The notes under the pieces: generated by a model
Database searches by the model: none
What the model was told of the DNA's origin: nothing
Seen by the model: only the letters and a program-made list of their open reading frames with translations
In this document: one piece after another, positions 26,544 to 40,700 of the stretch
How the letters are laid out: each line of letters starts with the position of its first letter
How positions within the stretch are numbered: position 1 is the stretch's first letter
Made by a program: the position numbers and the translations under genes
Source: Apteryx mantelli
Taxonomy: Eukaryota; Chordata; Aves; Apterygiformes; Apterygidae
Assembly: GCF_036417845.1 (NCBI RefSeq)
Contig: NC_089978.1
Coordinates: 35,270,682 to 35,334,681 of the forward strand
Reading direction: 5' to 3'
DNA length: 64,000 nt

Positions 26544-29500
26544 CACTAAAGAACAACAAGCACTTATTTTTGCCTCCCATGACAGCCCAGAAATAGTATA
26601 TGACATGAAAGAAAGTGAAACAAAGTCCTCGGGGAAAAAAACGCAAAACAAATCCCACAGCCTAATCACATTCAGGCTTCCTTTCATGCTGTTAAAAATT
26701 CTCTTCAGCCCTGGGCACTAGTAGCAGAATGGCAGCAATGAGGATCAGGCAATCCTGCCTGCCAGTCACAAGCATTAACAGCTTGCTGGTTGCAGGAAAG
26801 CTAAAATGAAAGTTGAGTGTTTCATGAAGCAACCAACAGGAGGCAGCCGCCTTTTGTGGGGGGCTACCAGGCACGTGAGGTGATGAGCATTTAGGCCTCT
26901 TCGGTGGCTCTTCAAAAATGCAAGCAGGGATATGAAAGGCAGGCACAGAGGCTGACAGAAAAGCTGCAACTTCTTCCTTTTACCTATATCAACTGAAGCG
27001 AAACTAGATCACCTTCAGTCAGAATCATTAGCCACCTCTGTGGATTGAGGAAAATGTGAATCAGAAGGTAGCTTTTCCAGGTATAGATGATTTATTTAAT
27101 TGAAATGATGCCTTTGTGTTTTGTGAAGTCATTTTCCCTTCATATTTTTATGAGACATTGAGACATCCAAAAATTTGAAAGCAATTATTTCACACTTCTT
27201 GCTGAATTTTGGGGAATTTTATAAACTTGTCTTTTGTTGTCTTTTTCCCTCCTTTTTTTTTTGTAAGTGGCTATGGCTGCATTCAATGGGTTTTATCTCC
27301 TTTGGTTTGGAATCATGTTGGCTACCAGTTGGTGTCATTAGTAGCTTTTGCATCACTGTATTTTCAGCTTTTAAATTGGGCTTTAAAAGACTATGCTTGC
27401 ATGTTTATTAGGAACCACTGTATTAGGACACTCATTTTCAGGGCTGTCAGTCATTTGCTTGCGAGTTCTGAATCCTCATCTGGGGACATCCTGAAACCAT
27501 GATTTCACCAGGCAGCAAGGACAGCTCAGCACTGTGTTCCTTTTCTGTTTCTTTGTTATTCCTGGACAGGCTTTTGAAATAAGACTTTAACTATATAGAA
27601 TCAAATTATGTGCCCTCCCCACCTCCACCACCAATCCAACAAAAACCGGGCGTCTGCTGTTAAGCTTCAAGTCAACCTGAATAAACGGGTCAGCTTTCAA
27701 AAGCAGCGGCTGCTCAGCAGCTAACGCTGAAGTAGCATAAGCTAATTTATATTCTGTAGGGTCACTTAAACTCTCAAGTGTTAAGCTAAAGTGTCAGCCA
27801 GGTCCCTGTGGGGCAAGTCTCTACAGCTCTCGGAGCACTTTTTCTTAAGAGGAGAGTTTGGTCCCTCATTAGAATTCTCTTCACATTGTGGATTCCTTCC
27901 TTCCTTACAGAACTGGAAGAAGTGATTAGGAATAGTTATCACTGCTGACATTCAAAGCATTATTAGAATGAAAACCCACTGAAACAAAAAGGAAGTTCAG
28001 TATCTGTTGTATCAGATTCTGACAATTCAGGCATTGTTGCACAGACTCCAATAGGTCACCTTTGAAGCTTTCCTTATCTCCAGCTCCAGAAACTTGACTA
28101 GTGTTACAAACCAGTGAGACTGGAGAATAACTGATGCTGTCTGAACCTCAGGGTTAGTGGCCTTTCTTTGTCCAGATTTTGTGCAAAGCTGTTTAAATGG
28201 GCAGAAATAGTCCAGGCAAATTTCTGTGTTTCAGAGTCAAATCCCTCCTGCTGCTTTTACTTCTGCTACTCCATTAACCTCTTCAGAGGTCCTTCATTTG
28301 CTTTGGTTACTTGGCTTTTTTAAGGTGCTCTCTCCAGTTTTGTCACTTCAAAGTTTTAGCTGAGCATAACTAGATTCAGCTGAGATAGGTGCACACAGAT
28401 AGGCACACATTGCTCAGGCAGGGAATTACACACTAGTGGTAAATCACTACCACGTGCCTGACCTGAAGCACACTGAGGATGTCAGTGTGTGATTGGCATA
28501 AGCAGATCTAAGACACACCACTGCCAAAGGCTGCTCTTCTCCAGTGCTTGTGTGTGTGCTCCTATTCATTAACATCAGCACAAGCCAGGGACAGTGTAGC
28601 TATGTGATTCACTGAAATTATGGTCCCATCACTAGCATTCACACAAGAGGCAACATGTGCAAGGCAAGGGGGCTTTCAGTAGCTGTGTGCTATTAAATTG
28701 GTATAAGCAGGTCATGATACTCCAGTGTGTGTCCATAGAAAATCTGACACAGATTCCTAGTCTTTTAGGAACACGCCTACCATTTTTATTCTGATTTCAG
28801 ACTCTGATAGAGCCAAAAGATTCTACGTTCACTTCCTTTAAGCCATATCACTGGGGGGGAGGGGGAGAGGATTTAATTCTCAGCAGCTGGTACTGCTAAC
28901 CTGCTTGCTAACTAAACTTCCTAACTAGTTTGACATATGCAACTTCAGTGCTTAGATCTGTAGTAGATGGAGATTCACAAGTCTGAAGAAGAAAAAAAGG
29001 ACCTAAGAGAAATCACATTCAGAGATTCCAGGCAGATTCCAACATCAAAATGGAAACAGATAAAGCATCCAGAAGCTTAGGGGAAAAAAAAACTTCTGAG
29101 TGTTGCTGAAAAAGATCTGTGGAGTCTGAAGTCTTCATTACAGCGTAATCCTTCCTTCCATTCCCCATAACTTTTTTTAAACTATCTCCTCCATTCATGA
29201 TTGTCTTTATATTGTCATTGACATTACGTTATATTAAGTCAATCTCTAATATTAGATGCAATTATGATACATGACACTGAAATCATGCTTAAAGTAAGAT
29301 TCCACTTGAAGGAGTCACCTCAGATCTATGCCTTAGTAAGGCTGTTTATTGCTTTTGTGATTGCGCTATCAAGTATTTCTTTGTATATAAGTACCAAGGT
29401 GCTAACAGCCAGATACAAAATAGATAAAAAAAACAGCTGAATAACTTGAATTCCAATGTGTGCAGTCAAATAATTTGTGCTCTAGAAACCTCTCTACAGC

Positions 29501-31398
29501 TCCCTCTTTGCCTAGGCTTTAAAATGTACTGCAACTTTTTATTTATTTATTTATTTTGCTTTTTTTTAACCTGAGTTTCACCCAAACTCTGTTTTGCTTC
29601 TGCTCATTGGCAGAAATGAGCCTATTAGTGCTAACTGCCTCTATGTTCAACAGATATCAAGAAATTAAGAAATTAGACTAGTTGTGAATGCTTTTGGACC
29701 CAAAGTGATTCTGGACAAATCCACCAGTGGAAACACTTGCACCTATACTGTTGAGCCAAGTCAAGTGGAAATTAAGTTTAATTCACTTTGTGGATTTAGT
29801 TCAGGATTCTCAGTTTACCTTTTTTATTCCCATCCTTACAAATCAGGCCACAGCCTAGTTGTCTTCATCTCAAACATCACCCTCTGAAAAAAGTTTTGGA
29901 GCTCAGATTGTGCCACTTGTGACACTAACTTGTGCCTTCTGTCTTAAACTAATGCCTGTAACACTGTCTTACTCATCAGTGGCAACACACACGTGTAACT
30001 GACTGGCAATTAACTCCTCAGATCCAGCTAATTCAGGGTTAAACCTACAATTGCAATACAGGGGGGAAAAAAAAAAAATCAACAAAAATGGGATGTGACA
30101 AGTGCTTATTTACGTAGACATTTTTCAGGAGCTGAGCTGCACTTTAATACATAAATGCATTGTACCTTCAGTGAAACCTTCCTCCTGAATAGCTAATAAG
30201 TTATACTTAAGTGCTTTCACCAATGAACTGACTTACTTTAGTTACTATGAAATCATTTTTATTTTCCTTCTGTCCAAAAAAGTTGGAGGTAGCTAAAATC
30301 ATTTTGGTGCACCACCTGCAAGTTTATGAATTATTGAAGATCGGAGGTAAAGTGGTTGCACTGAGAAAAAGATGGATAGGAAGCACATTTTCACCATTAC
30401 TGAGAAGATTGCTTGAAGGGAAGGCAGGAGTCCCAGAAACATCTGCAGAATTGTATTCTTAATGAAGAGGGTGGAGGAAAAGACCTAAACTGACTCGCCA
30501 TAGAGTGAAATACTTAATAGTGTGATGTCAGCATATGGAAATTCCAATTGAGCATGTAAGCAACTTGCAGATGTTGCTCTGTGGCACAGCACCTGGCTTT
30601 CAAGCTTAGTCTCTCAGGTATTTAAGGCCCCTGTTGAAATGATATCTATGTACTGTTGAGAGTAATGATGTCGGCTGGTGGTTAAATAATATACCAAGAC
30701 CAGGAGAAACATCACAAAAGCTTACAAAGGGCTTTTTTTCAAATGGGAATCGCACTGCTTCTTCCCCAGCTGTGACTAAAGAAAATCTAACCCAGAATCT
30801 TGTATCCATCTATTTAATTTGGGAAACCTGAACTGCTGTCAGTAACCTAAGCACTCAGATCTTTAAACCTCTCTTAGTTGATCAATTTGTCCCCTACAGC
30901 AATTTATACTGCAGTAATTCCCACTGACACCAGTGAGGGAAGCACTAAACAATTACAAGCTGGCCTGCTGCTGAACTCCGTTAACTAGATGCCCATGATT
31001 TGAGGAGATATTTCTGTCTGTTTAGGCCACTGGTAGTTTTACAAGCCAAACTGTCTTGCTCTCAGCCCAGTGGAGACTAGAAAGCTTCCCACCACCTGAT
31101 GTTAAGAACAAACGACTTGAGCTGACCGGTGACACCAAGACTGGACTCACAGTCCTCTGGAGTACTGGCTCTATGCCACCAGCATGAAACTGTATTAGAA
31201 TATCAAGCTTCACTTCCTGTGCAGTTCTCCAAACATTTGAGGTTATTTTAACTATGGTTCTAAGTTCAGCAGAGGCCACAAACATTGTACTTCATAAAAA
31301 GCAAGCATTACAGAATGCAAAACAACTATTACAGGATATTTCCCAGATAGGACTGTGCTGTTATTATACCTCTACCATCTGTCTTTCCCACTGGACTT

Positions 31399-32450
31399 CA
31401 TAGGATAGGATAATTCAGGTCAGGAGGGACCTCAGGAGGTTTCTAGGCCAACCTTCTGCTCAAAGCAGGGTCAGCTGTGGGGTCAGACCAGGTTGCTTGG
31501 GACTTTATCCAGTTGGGCCTTGAAAACCACCAAGGATGGAGACTGCACAACCTCTCTGGGCAACCAGTTTCACCACTAGGCTGTCCTCATGGGGAAAAAG
31601 CTTTTTCCTTGTGTCCAGCCTGAACTTCTTATTTCAGTCTTTGCCCGTTGCCTCTCATCCTCCTGCCGTGAACCACTGTGAAAAGCCTGGCTCCGCTTTC
31701 TCGGTTCTTTCCCGGTAGGTGCTGGGAGGCTGCTGCAAGCCCCCCCGTAGCCACCTCTTCTCCAGGCTGAACAAGCCCAGCTCCCTCGGCCTCTCCTCAC
31801 AGGGCAGTGCTCTGGCCCCCACCACCCTGGTGGCCCTGGCTGAACCCCCGCCAGCTTGTCAACGTCTTTCCTGTGCTGGGGGTCCCAGAGCTGGACACAG
31901 GATCTAGATGTGGTCTGACAAGTGCCAAGCAGAGGGGGATAGTCCCATCCCTCGACCTTCTGGTTAATACAGCTTGGGAGGCTGTTGGCCGCCTTTGCTG
32001 CTGGGCGTGCTGCTGGCTCATGTTCTTGCTGTCCCCCAAGTCCCTTTCAGCAGAGCTGCTCCCCAGCCTGTGTCATTGCAGGGTTTCTTCCTTTGCTGGT
32101 GCAGGGCTCTGCCTTTGTCCTAGATGAATTTCATGAGGTTCCTGTAGGCCCATTCCTCCAGCCTGTCCAGGTGCTGGTGAACATCAGTGCTGCCCTTGAT
32201 CGCATTTACTGGTTCCTACAGTTTGGTGTCATCTGCAAAATCCTGAGTCTGCAAAATGAGAGTGCAGTCAGTCTCCTTCTCCCAGTCACAGATAAAGATC
32301 TTAAACACAACAGGTCCCAGAGTAGAACCCTGCAGTACTCCACTTATTACCAGCTTCCTGGCAGCACAACCCATTAACCTTATGATTCTGATCATCCAGA
32401 CAGCTTTTTACTCATCGAGTTGTCCAATCAAATTTATTTAGATTTTCTTT
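31399..32450 (-). mobile_element. CR1-type LINE fragment, minus orientation (left arm of an inverted pair)
   Basis: Reading the minus strand from about 32450 to 31399 gives a CR1-like 3' region. It includes the segments GTTCAGCCTGGAGAAGAGG, GTTGCCCAGAGAGGTTGTG and GACCTGAGGTCC-like motifs near the end, and a tail related to the usual ATTCTATG octamers (seen on plus as CATAGGATAGGATAAT). The part 32177-32450 matches the CR1 antisense pattern GTGTCATCTGCAAA...TTAAACAC.ACAGGTCCCA and looks older. The part 31427-32176 is 99.5% identical to the right arm at 42451-43200. It is a 5'-truncated remnant without an intact ORF. Confidence 0.85.
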
Positions 32451-33971
32451 CATTACATTGCATTCCCTGCCCGGGTCAGAATCTCTACTATTCTTTGCAA
32501 TATAAACTGTTCACTCACCTACCAGCATGCGAGGAACATCCAAGGCATCCACATCAATTCCATTAGTCAGGAGAAATCACTACATCCAGAACCAGGCTTT
32601 ATACAATGTTTAAATAATACAAGCATTTTGGAGAGGAACCTTTCCACTGTTTAGATCTAGAGTTTATTACATGTGATAGCTGCTATATTAAAAAAAAAAA
32701 AACAACTAATTAACCTCTCTGTATGAGTTAGTATATAAATAAGGGAACTATAATAGCACAGTAGGGGTGTTTTAATGTCATATGAAGCTGTATAGCAATT
32801 CTTCTGTGTACCATTACTAACTCTTGAAAAATCTCAAGAATATTAATCAGATAATGCTACTGTTGTCAAAATGATATTCCTCATTCTAAAAATAGTTTTG
32901 TGATTTCCTAGTATTAAAGGAAGTAAGTTCATTGCTACCTTGGCTAATAATTCTAGTTATCCATAGCAGAGGTGTTTCTCACCCTGTGGTTCACAGATCA
33001 CTGACAGTCAGTAAGACAACCAACAGTGATCTGAAACCCCCTTCTTCCTATTTAGTCCTGAGCAAGTGAACAAACTTATAAAACAGGAAAGTAAAATTAA
33101 TGCAAAATTAATACAAAAGAGTATTTTAAATGTAGCTGAAATTTTAAATCATTTACAAATAGAAAACTTTACTGGGCAACATTGCAAAAGGTAGCCCTAG
33201 CTTTCCCCCTGACACCCCCCCAGCAAATTTGAGATGTTCCTCATTTAAAAAAGGTTGGAAAAATGTATCTGTAAAGGTATACGTTTGTACAAGTACAGCA
33301 AGCTGACAGCAGTGCTTACTATTTCTATAAAAGACTCATAAGTATTTGCAGTTCATAACTATGCCATATAGATATATACCAGAGAAAAATTGGGCATAAA
33401 GAAACTGAATAAACAGCATAAATAGGGGGCAGTTTTCAGTAGTGGGCTTCCTGCTAAATTAATTCCAATAGTTAAATGGAGGCTTGTAACTTTGGCATTA
33501 TTTTTTCCTGTCTTTAAAAGGGTGAGAGGTGCAAGAAATTGCATGTACTCACCAAGAGGATTTTTTCTCTTAAATTCTAACGATCTGAGATGGAAAACTG
33601 ATACTGACTCAAAAAATGCAAGAAAAAAGGTTATTAGAAAAGTGATTTCCATTGCATATGAAAGATTCCTAACAGGATCTTGAGGAGTCATGTGTATGTA
33701 TATATACAGGCACACATTTTATAAATACACATACATACACACACATTCTGTTCCTTGACAGCAATAGCTGAAACGACAAAGCTCAGCAGTCTCAAGATTG
33801 TGCTGACATCATTGACAATACTGACTCACAAACAAATGTGTCTTAGCAAGCTACATGCCAAAAGCTGCTGTTGATGACCCAAGAACAACATTAATTTTAT
33901 CTCCATTCAAACTAAAAGTGCTGAAGGCTGTAGCTGGCACTTTGGTACTAGTCTACTGTGCTGCTTATCGA

Positions 33972-33990
33972 AGACAGACAGACAGGCAGG
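33972..33990 (+). repeat. Short (GACA)n tract
   Basis: GACAGACAGACAGGCAG, four to five units with one substitution. Confidence 0.7.
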
Positions 33991-35080
33991 TAAGCAGAAA
34001 CTCATAGAACAGTATGAATTAAAGAAAAGATGACATATAGAAAGCAATGCTCCTAAAGAAATTATTGATTTTGATCATGACCTTTCTGATAAGTTATTTT
34101 GATACTGTTTAATGTTTTAAATAGTCTGAGAAGTGGGGACTGGAAGTTAACCCTTTGGCCCTTGATCTTCCACTCTACAAAAAGGCAAAAGTTCAGCAAG
34201 AAGTGGAGGAAGTGCCATCCCTCCTCATTCCCGTTTAATCACCAGCCTCCTTAGGGCACTGTGACAGTGATGAGGATTTTCACACCAAGGCTGAAGAGGT
34301 ATTGAACATTAGCATGCATCAGGCATACCTCAAGCATAGCTACTAGACCAGGTTTTTCAGTGAACTTGGACACTGGGCACCTAATTTGTGGATTTAAGGG
34401 TGGTTAAAGTGTTAAACTGAATAAAGACCTGGCAAAAAGGAAGCAATTTTGCATATATGCTGAAGCAGAAATATAAGCATACTGGAGACCAAATTTTTAC
34501 CTCTAAAATTCCTTAGGAGATCAGGCAAAGATTTTGTCAATTGTACCCTTGTGTTCACATTTCAATTCTACCCAAGTCCCATTTTAGGCCAGCAAAGGTT
34601 TTGCAGGTTGCATTCTTGCAGTCAGATGACCAGACTCATCTGGTCATTCAGACTTAAGCCTACATCTGCAGAGGCAAGTGCAAACGAAAGAATCAAATTT
34701 CAGAGAAAACTCTCACAGCAAGAACTAGACAGAGAAGGAAGCTGTGTTTCATTAAATGAACGGGAATCGCCCACAGCAATGCCAAATAGATGCACTCAAG
34801 TCCTGTCTGAGAGTATAACCTAGGCTTGGTTAGTACGTAAGTACAAAACTACCTGAGAATTCCTAACCTAAGGAGTTACAGATGAACGCTTACTGAACAT
34901 TAACACACACTAAAAAAGATCAGTTCTCTTGTTGCTGGTGTGATGGATGGATAAAAATTGCACCAGAATAAATCAACCTCTATGCAGCTTTCCTACATAG
35001 AGAACTCTTCCATCTGGCAGGTAAAGAAAGTAGTCTCAAGAGGATGAACAAAGTTAAACTACTAGGGTATGCTACTTTAA

Positions 35081-35105
35081 AAATAAATCAATAAATAAAT
35101 AAATA
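35081..35105 (+). repeat. (AAAT)n microsatellite
   Basis: Imperfect AAAT/AATA repeats in the DNAJC15 downstream region. Confidence 0.8.
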
Positions 35106-35613
35106 GTAGTAGCCTGTTCTTCCCAGTCCAGTTGAGCACAGAAACACCAAATTCGTGTGCTGTTCTGCAAGGCAGTAGATATAAACATTCTCCAAAGACA
35201 CTCTTTAGCCTGCACAGCTTACAGTCAGTGACAACTGGGAACAACTAAATTGAACAGTATTTACATGATTTGCTTGACTACATCTTTGCTTTCGCCCTCC
35301 TATCTTCATCCTTCCAAATATGATTTAGTAGGTAAAACATAAACTTTGCCAGTGAACAGACAAGAGAAAAACTACAGTTGCTTCCAAGGATATACACACT
35401 TGTGCTATTACATATGTGATTTTACATTTCTGCACATACAATAATGATGCTTTCATGACCACTCTTCATTAGCCTCCCTCATTTTACAGGATCTACCAGA
35501 GTTAATTTGTCAAAATTAACTCAGAATTAATCTGGCCAAAGTTAATTTGTCAGAGCATTTCAGATTCATGATTCTGATCTGAAAAGAAGAAGAAAGCAGA
35601 ATTAGAACTTGGA

Positions 35614-35637
35614 TTTTTTTTTTTTTTTTTTTTTTTT
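35614..35637 (+). repeat. T24 homopolymer
   Basis: Twenty-four consecutive T residues, preceded by a purine-rich stretch. Confidence 0.9.
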
Positions 35638-37514
35638 GAGAAGGACAATCTCTCTCATAACTAAAGCCAGAACACAGTGAACACAGTGTTTCTTCCAAAA
35701 TAATCAGATATGAATAATCAGATCAGGAAGAAAACAAATCAACACTACAACAAAAACAAAAACTACTTCCCAAAAGATATGGGAAGTTCATTCTTAGAAC
35801 AGGACAAGATTAATTGTCTTTAATGCATTAGTTTCAGTTGACATGTTAGAAAAGCTTTTTTAGACATTCATTTACTCAGTCACAAGGACAGGTGATCATG
35901 TGAAGAGTTAGTCTGTTCAAAATCATTACAGGGAACATTTTTGCTACCAGCAACTTTGTTTTTGAGCAATGATCCACATCACTTACAGAATCCACCCCAA
36001 AAAATTAGAAATTCCCTTCATAGGAATAGAGTCTGTTACCTTTAAATTAAGCAGTTTCTTGTATTAGAGCAGTAGTTAAATGGCAGAACTGTAGTACTCA
36101 TATAGTGTACGTCCACTCCCTGGCAGGTTTTTCCCTGTGGCCTTTGTTGCTTTATCCAGTCAAGATGTGTCATGCATGTGCTGCAACTCTCTCTAATTGT
36201 CAAGAAGTCCCTAGATTATTTAAACTTAGCATTTTCTTTCAGGGTTTAATTAAACTTTCTCCGTCATCTCCTCAATGGGAGTAAGAGAACAGTTATATAG
36301 TGGGAGGAGCCAGCTTTAAAAAACAAAACAAAAAACCCAACGTATTCTTTCTTCCTTCCAAGATAAAAATCCAAACAATCTGGACACCTGCCACTGGATG
36401 GACACACACATGCATGTTCCAGGGAATAATATGTGGTTGGATGCTTTACTTAATCATCCATAACCAGTTTCCTCTGACTAAATAACCTAGGGAATAAGAT
36501 ATTTAAGATTTCTACCTATAGCACTTCAGCGAGCTTTTGTTGTACCTAAGATGGCATTATTTTGAGTGTATACTAAGAAGTTTTGACATCTTACCCAGAA
36601 TACATTAGACTGATGTCTCATCTCATCATCCTCCGAGTCAACTCATCTGCAACCAGCTTCCTGGTAGGAATTTGCAGTAGCCAGCGGTGCCTCAAATGGC
36701 ATCCAGTCACAACTGTCAGAGATCCATGGCTTCAGTATTCCCAGAAGCCAGCACTAGGTTGCTACATAAGGAGACAGGTACAATGCTTTGGAAAATGGGG
36801 CATAATGTAGAGACATGAGAAGTAAGTCTACACAGAGCAATAACCAAAGTAAATGTCAGCAGGGATCCAGCCACGTTTGTTCCCTGCTGTATCAAGCTTA
36901 CACCAGGCTGACATGACCGGAATGATCTCGACAACATCCTATAAACATTCATCTGACCCCATGTCATGTGGATGTACCTTCTTCATTTCCACTGCCATGA
37001 AAACCCCTGCACCACTTTGATTTCTAGAGAGTGATCATACTCAGTGATTTCAAGGAAAATAGAAGTGTGTTCCACATAACAATTCAAGAGATCTTTTAAC
37101 ATGCAAAAGATCTAGGCAAAAATCAAGATCTTTCTTTGTATCTCTGAGTCCCATACATAGAGCTAATGGAAACCGCAGCCTGTAGTCTCATTAGTCATTT
37201 TTGCTCCAAGCAACACCTCCAAAACTGCACTCACGAACAAACCCTACTATTTCACAAATGAACAGATTCTAATGTAAGGTGATGCTGAAAATTCACCTTA
37301 GGGTCTGCTATACTTCCTGTGACTCGTCACAGATTTTGTGGCAATGATCAAGTCTTCAATGAAGGAAAAGCCTATAATTTAAGGCTGTTATTATTTCAAT
37401 TTTAAAACATTCCAAAATTTTCATGAAAGAAGCATCTACTGCTAAAAAAAAAGTCACAATTCAGTAAAAATACACTAAAACTGACACATCACATGTAAAA
37501 TATTTCAATTTACT

Positions 37515-37698
37515 TTTAAGTAATCTTAAACCTTTAATTATGACAATAAATACAAACACTGAATGCAGCTTTAAGAAGCTGTGCAGAACAAGTAGATATG
37601 AAAGCTGTTGCACAATGCATCCACTGGATCTTCCACAGAAAGAGATGTGTAAAAAGCTGTTTCTTTTTTGGTTGTCCTATGACCCAAGGCCTAGTATT
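37515..37698 (-). other. Probable DNAJC15 3' UTR with an ATTAAA polyadenylation signal
   Basis: The sequence left of the stop codon is untranslated. On the minus strand an ATTAAA variant signal lies at 37533-37538, about 160 nt after the stop, with an AGTAAA at 37510-37515. I saw no AATAAA on the minus strand between the stop and about 36 kb. The true 3' end may lie elsewhere. Confidence 0.35.
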
Positions 37699-37769
37699 TC
37701 AGTTTTTGGCACTGGATTCCAACAAGTCTTTTGCTTCATTTATTTTTGTTGCTAAATAAGGTGATCCAC
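37699..37769 (-). CDS. DNAJC15: DNAJC15 coding exon 6 (residues 126-148 and stop)
   Basis: This 71-nt coding part follows a TTTTCAG acceptor. It encodes [20 protein letters not shown] then AKN and a TGA stop at 37699-37701. [15 protein letters not shown] is the J-domain helix III and tail of the family. The human protein ends slightly differently, as expected for the last residues. Confidence 0.96.
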
Positions 37770-40700
37770 CTGAAAAGGCAAAGGAATACCATTCACATAT
37801 TGGTATGAAATATCAGACTCCTTCTCTTACAGCATCCTGATATTACTCGATTTTATTAGCTCCTCCTTCCTCAAAAAATCCTTTTCATAAGACTGCTTTA
37901 AAAATGTCATTGATATGAAGTAAAATAATGAGTAGGGAAACATGACAAAAATGTAATCAAAACTGAAACGACTGAAGAATAATGCTGAACAATTCATCTC
38001 AGAAGTCATTCTGATGAAGCAAAGTCTTAAAATGATTCTTTGAAAACACTTTAAATTAGCGTGACTTAGACTGGCAGTGCAGTGTTGCTGCAAATGTATG
38101 CAAGGTCAGCTGTCTTGAATGTTCACGTAAAGCTGATTGCTATTATTCCCACCCATCTCGAAAACTGAGAGGCAAAATTTTATCAAAAACCAAAAAACAG
38201 CCCCCCTCAGCCTCTCCCATTCTAGACACCCAGAATTACCAGCCAGAAACCATCACATTAAAGCTATTTAAACATGGTATGCCTTCTAACTTCTAGTCCT
38301 GAACACTGTCATTGCTTTACGCTCCATCTAACAATTTGCTTACAGTTCAGTGGTCTTTTTGTGTTTGTTTTTTTACTCTCCCCTTGAGTACCAACCATCT
38401 GCCTACAGTCACTGAAAACAACATTACAAAGTCTATATCAGTAGCTTAACATTTACTAGAATACACCTGGGTTTTTTTATTATTATTCTTTTTACATAAA
38501 AAGGTGATTTCAGTAATACTGTGCACTGGATAGCCTTTTCCAAGGCCTCTGTCATAATTTTTCATTCAGCAGAAAAGATAGTGATAGAAGAAACACACAG
38601 AAGAACAAACATTAAACATATGTAAATAAAAACAAAAATGCAAGGCTTTCTTTAAAGACTTCTTTAGGACATTCCTGCAGGAATCCAAATCATTATAATC
38701 ATTTCACAGTCTAATAAAACAACTGGAAGAAGCAATGGAGTTCAGTTCTCTTGTTCGTGTTTTGGTTTTGTTTGAATGTAGTCCTAATAGTTAAGACACA
38801 TTTGAGGAAAGTGGAGCAGGGAAAGAACAAGGTAGAGAAATTGACTACTGGAAAATAAATAACTTTTTAAAAAAAAACAAAAAACAAAAAACTATAAGCT
38901 TTTTAGCCAGGAATAGGATTTACTAGGTTGAGTACTCCTTGCTCCAAAGAGTAGACAAGAGTATCAAACAATAAAGACTATAAACTGCAACAATGTACCC
39001 CAAGTAATTTTTAGCCATGCGTTGATTTTCTAAATGCCAAGAGCGCATGATCTTAAAAGTAAATTGAAATGTGCTAGAAGTGTTTTCACTACATTTACAT
39101 CCTTAAGTGCCATATTAATTTTGTAGCCCTCCAATGAGAGAAAATTCAATCTCATGATTGCATAAGTGTTTGTTTATAATCAGGCAGGTCCAAAAGACTT
39201 ATCTCTTCCTCTGTTTCTGCGAGCAAGTATTCTTTCAAAAAATTAGTGACTGAAAAAGTTAACATACAATGTATCAATATAAAAATACTTTTAAACAGAA
39301 TTATGTAAGGATTAATGCACAACTGTTTTAATAGCCCTTACTGTGGATGTTATTATGACATCTTCTGTATATTTCTTATTCCTAATAATTCTCTTTTCAA
39401 AGCTTCAATTCTCAGCTAATATATGCAGCTTTTTAAAATCAGTAATTATTGTCCTTTATTCTACCTACTCCAACTGATAAAATATTTTAGAGTAACATTT
39501 GGCAGTTGAATATTATTTTTAAAACCATGGCTTTGTTACTAGAGCCCTGAAGGAATCAAGATATCTATGTAAGCAAACAGGTCTCTGCTGCCACATGTTC
39601 AAGATTACTCCAGGCCCTAGCTCTCCAGCTAAAGACATTATACAATTTTTTTTTCCTGTGGCTATACCAACAGAGCTGCAGGGCAGCACAAAGGCACAAA
39701 CCCCTTAAATTGGTGTTCCTACCGAGAAAACAGTTCATCTTGATAGCACACCGGAGGCCTCCAAAGCCTACAATATGTCCAGCAAACCCTACACTGTGCC
39801 CAGCTGTAGGTGCATTACAGCTGTAAGCCTGGTCCCTTAAAATGTATAATCTTTGTTACAGGAACCATCTCTCTAGGTCTACTCAGCATCCACACTGAGA
39901 TTCACGGTTCTGGCTCAGGTCTCTGGATACTGCTACACTAAAATTTAAAAAATTAATTATCAAAAATTTTAACCTACTATGCACTCTGCTGGTTAAGAGA
40001 TCTCTGACGATCACAACATATTACAAACGTAGAAAAGAACTTCTCCAGTTTTTGTTTGTGGAGTTTATACATTGCAAAAAGTGTAAAAAAAAAAAATGAA
40101 GTGGTGTGACATCAAATAAGCAGGACAGCTTTAGAATTAAGTTGAGGGGTGAGGACAGCAAAGAAAAGCATCAACTAAACACATTGCCAAGTTATTTTTT
40201 CATTTTCTTAAGATGGGGTGCAGGCAGGGAACCCTGTAATCCTGTCAAAAATATAAAAAACTTCCAATTCCCCCTTTTGACTTCTGAAATACAGTGCAAC
40301 TCTTCACCATCTGTTATTTTAAAGTAGAAACAGCAATGAACATATGGGCTTTCTTTCTCAACCAGCTGTAGTGTAGTTAAAGTTATAATAATAGCCTTTC
40401 TGTAAGATGAATTTACATTAAAAACCTCGCCAGTAAAGCAACAGTGCACAGCTTCACAGTTCTTCCAAAGGATTTCAAATTTCCTTGAATTCAGACCAAT
40501 GACATAGTGACTACAGAACACTTCCCCACAGAAAGTTACTTTCAAACATGTGACTGCTCCATCCCAGTTCAAAACAGGAATGTTTAATGTAAAAATATTA
40601 TTTAAAGGTAAGAAAAAAATGAGCTATAAGTTTCTTAAAGTGTAAAACAGTGGTCCATGAGCTCATGGTTTTGACTAAAGCAGCACAAGTCTAGAAAATA

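Larger units (their letters stand above)
16571..31398. other. Long gene-free stretch
   Basis: Fourteen kilobases with only short ORFs. The longest (146 codons at 25939-26379; opposing 123-codon ORFs at 18318-18689 and 18609-18980) show no recognisable domain. Besides the homopolymers listed separately it holds T-rich tracts near 19070 and 25985, and an AT-rich block at about 24.5-25.6 kb. I searched for C-terminal ENOX1 exons, the expected neighbour, and saw none. Confidence 0.5.
32451..37514. other. Non-coding DNA between the left CR1 copy and the DNAJC15 3' end
   Basis: AT-rich, with CA/TA-rich short repeats near 33690-33745 and the (GACA)n, (AAAT)n and T24 tracts listed separately. No exon recognised. 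Confidence 0.5.

Noticed and set aside
31536-32377. Several ORFs of 60-130 codons in the left CR1 copy, mirrored at 42421-43091
   Set aside because: They run through CR1 sequence, mostly in the wrong frame or antisense. Identical peptides in both places reflect the inverted repeat, not a gene family.
1-37500. C-terminal exons of ENOX1 on the plus strand
   Set aside because: Expected from mammalian gene order, but no matching conserved segment was found on reading. A translated search would be decisive.
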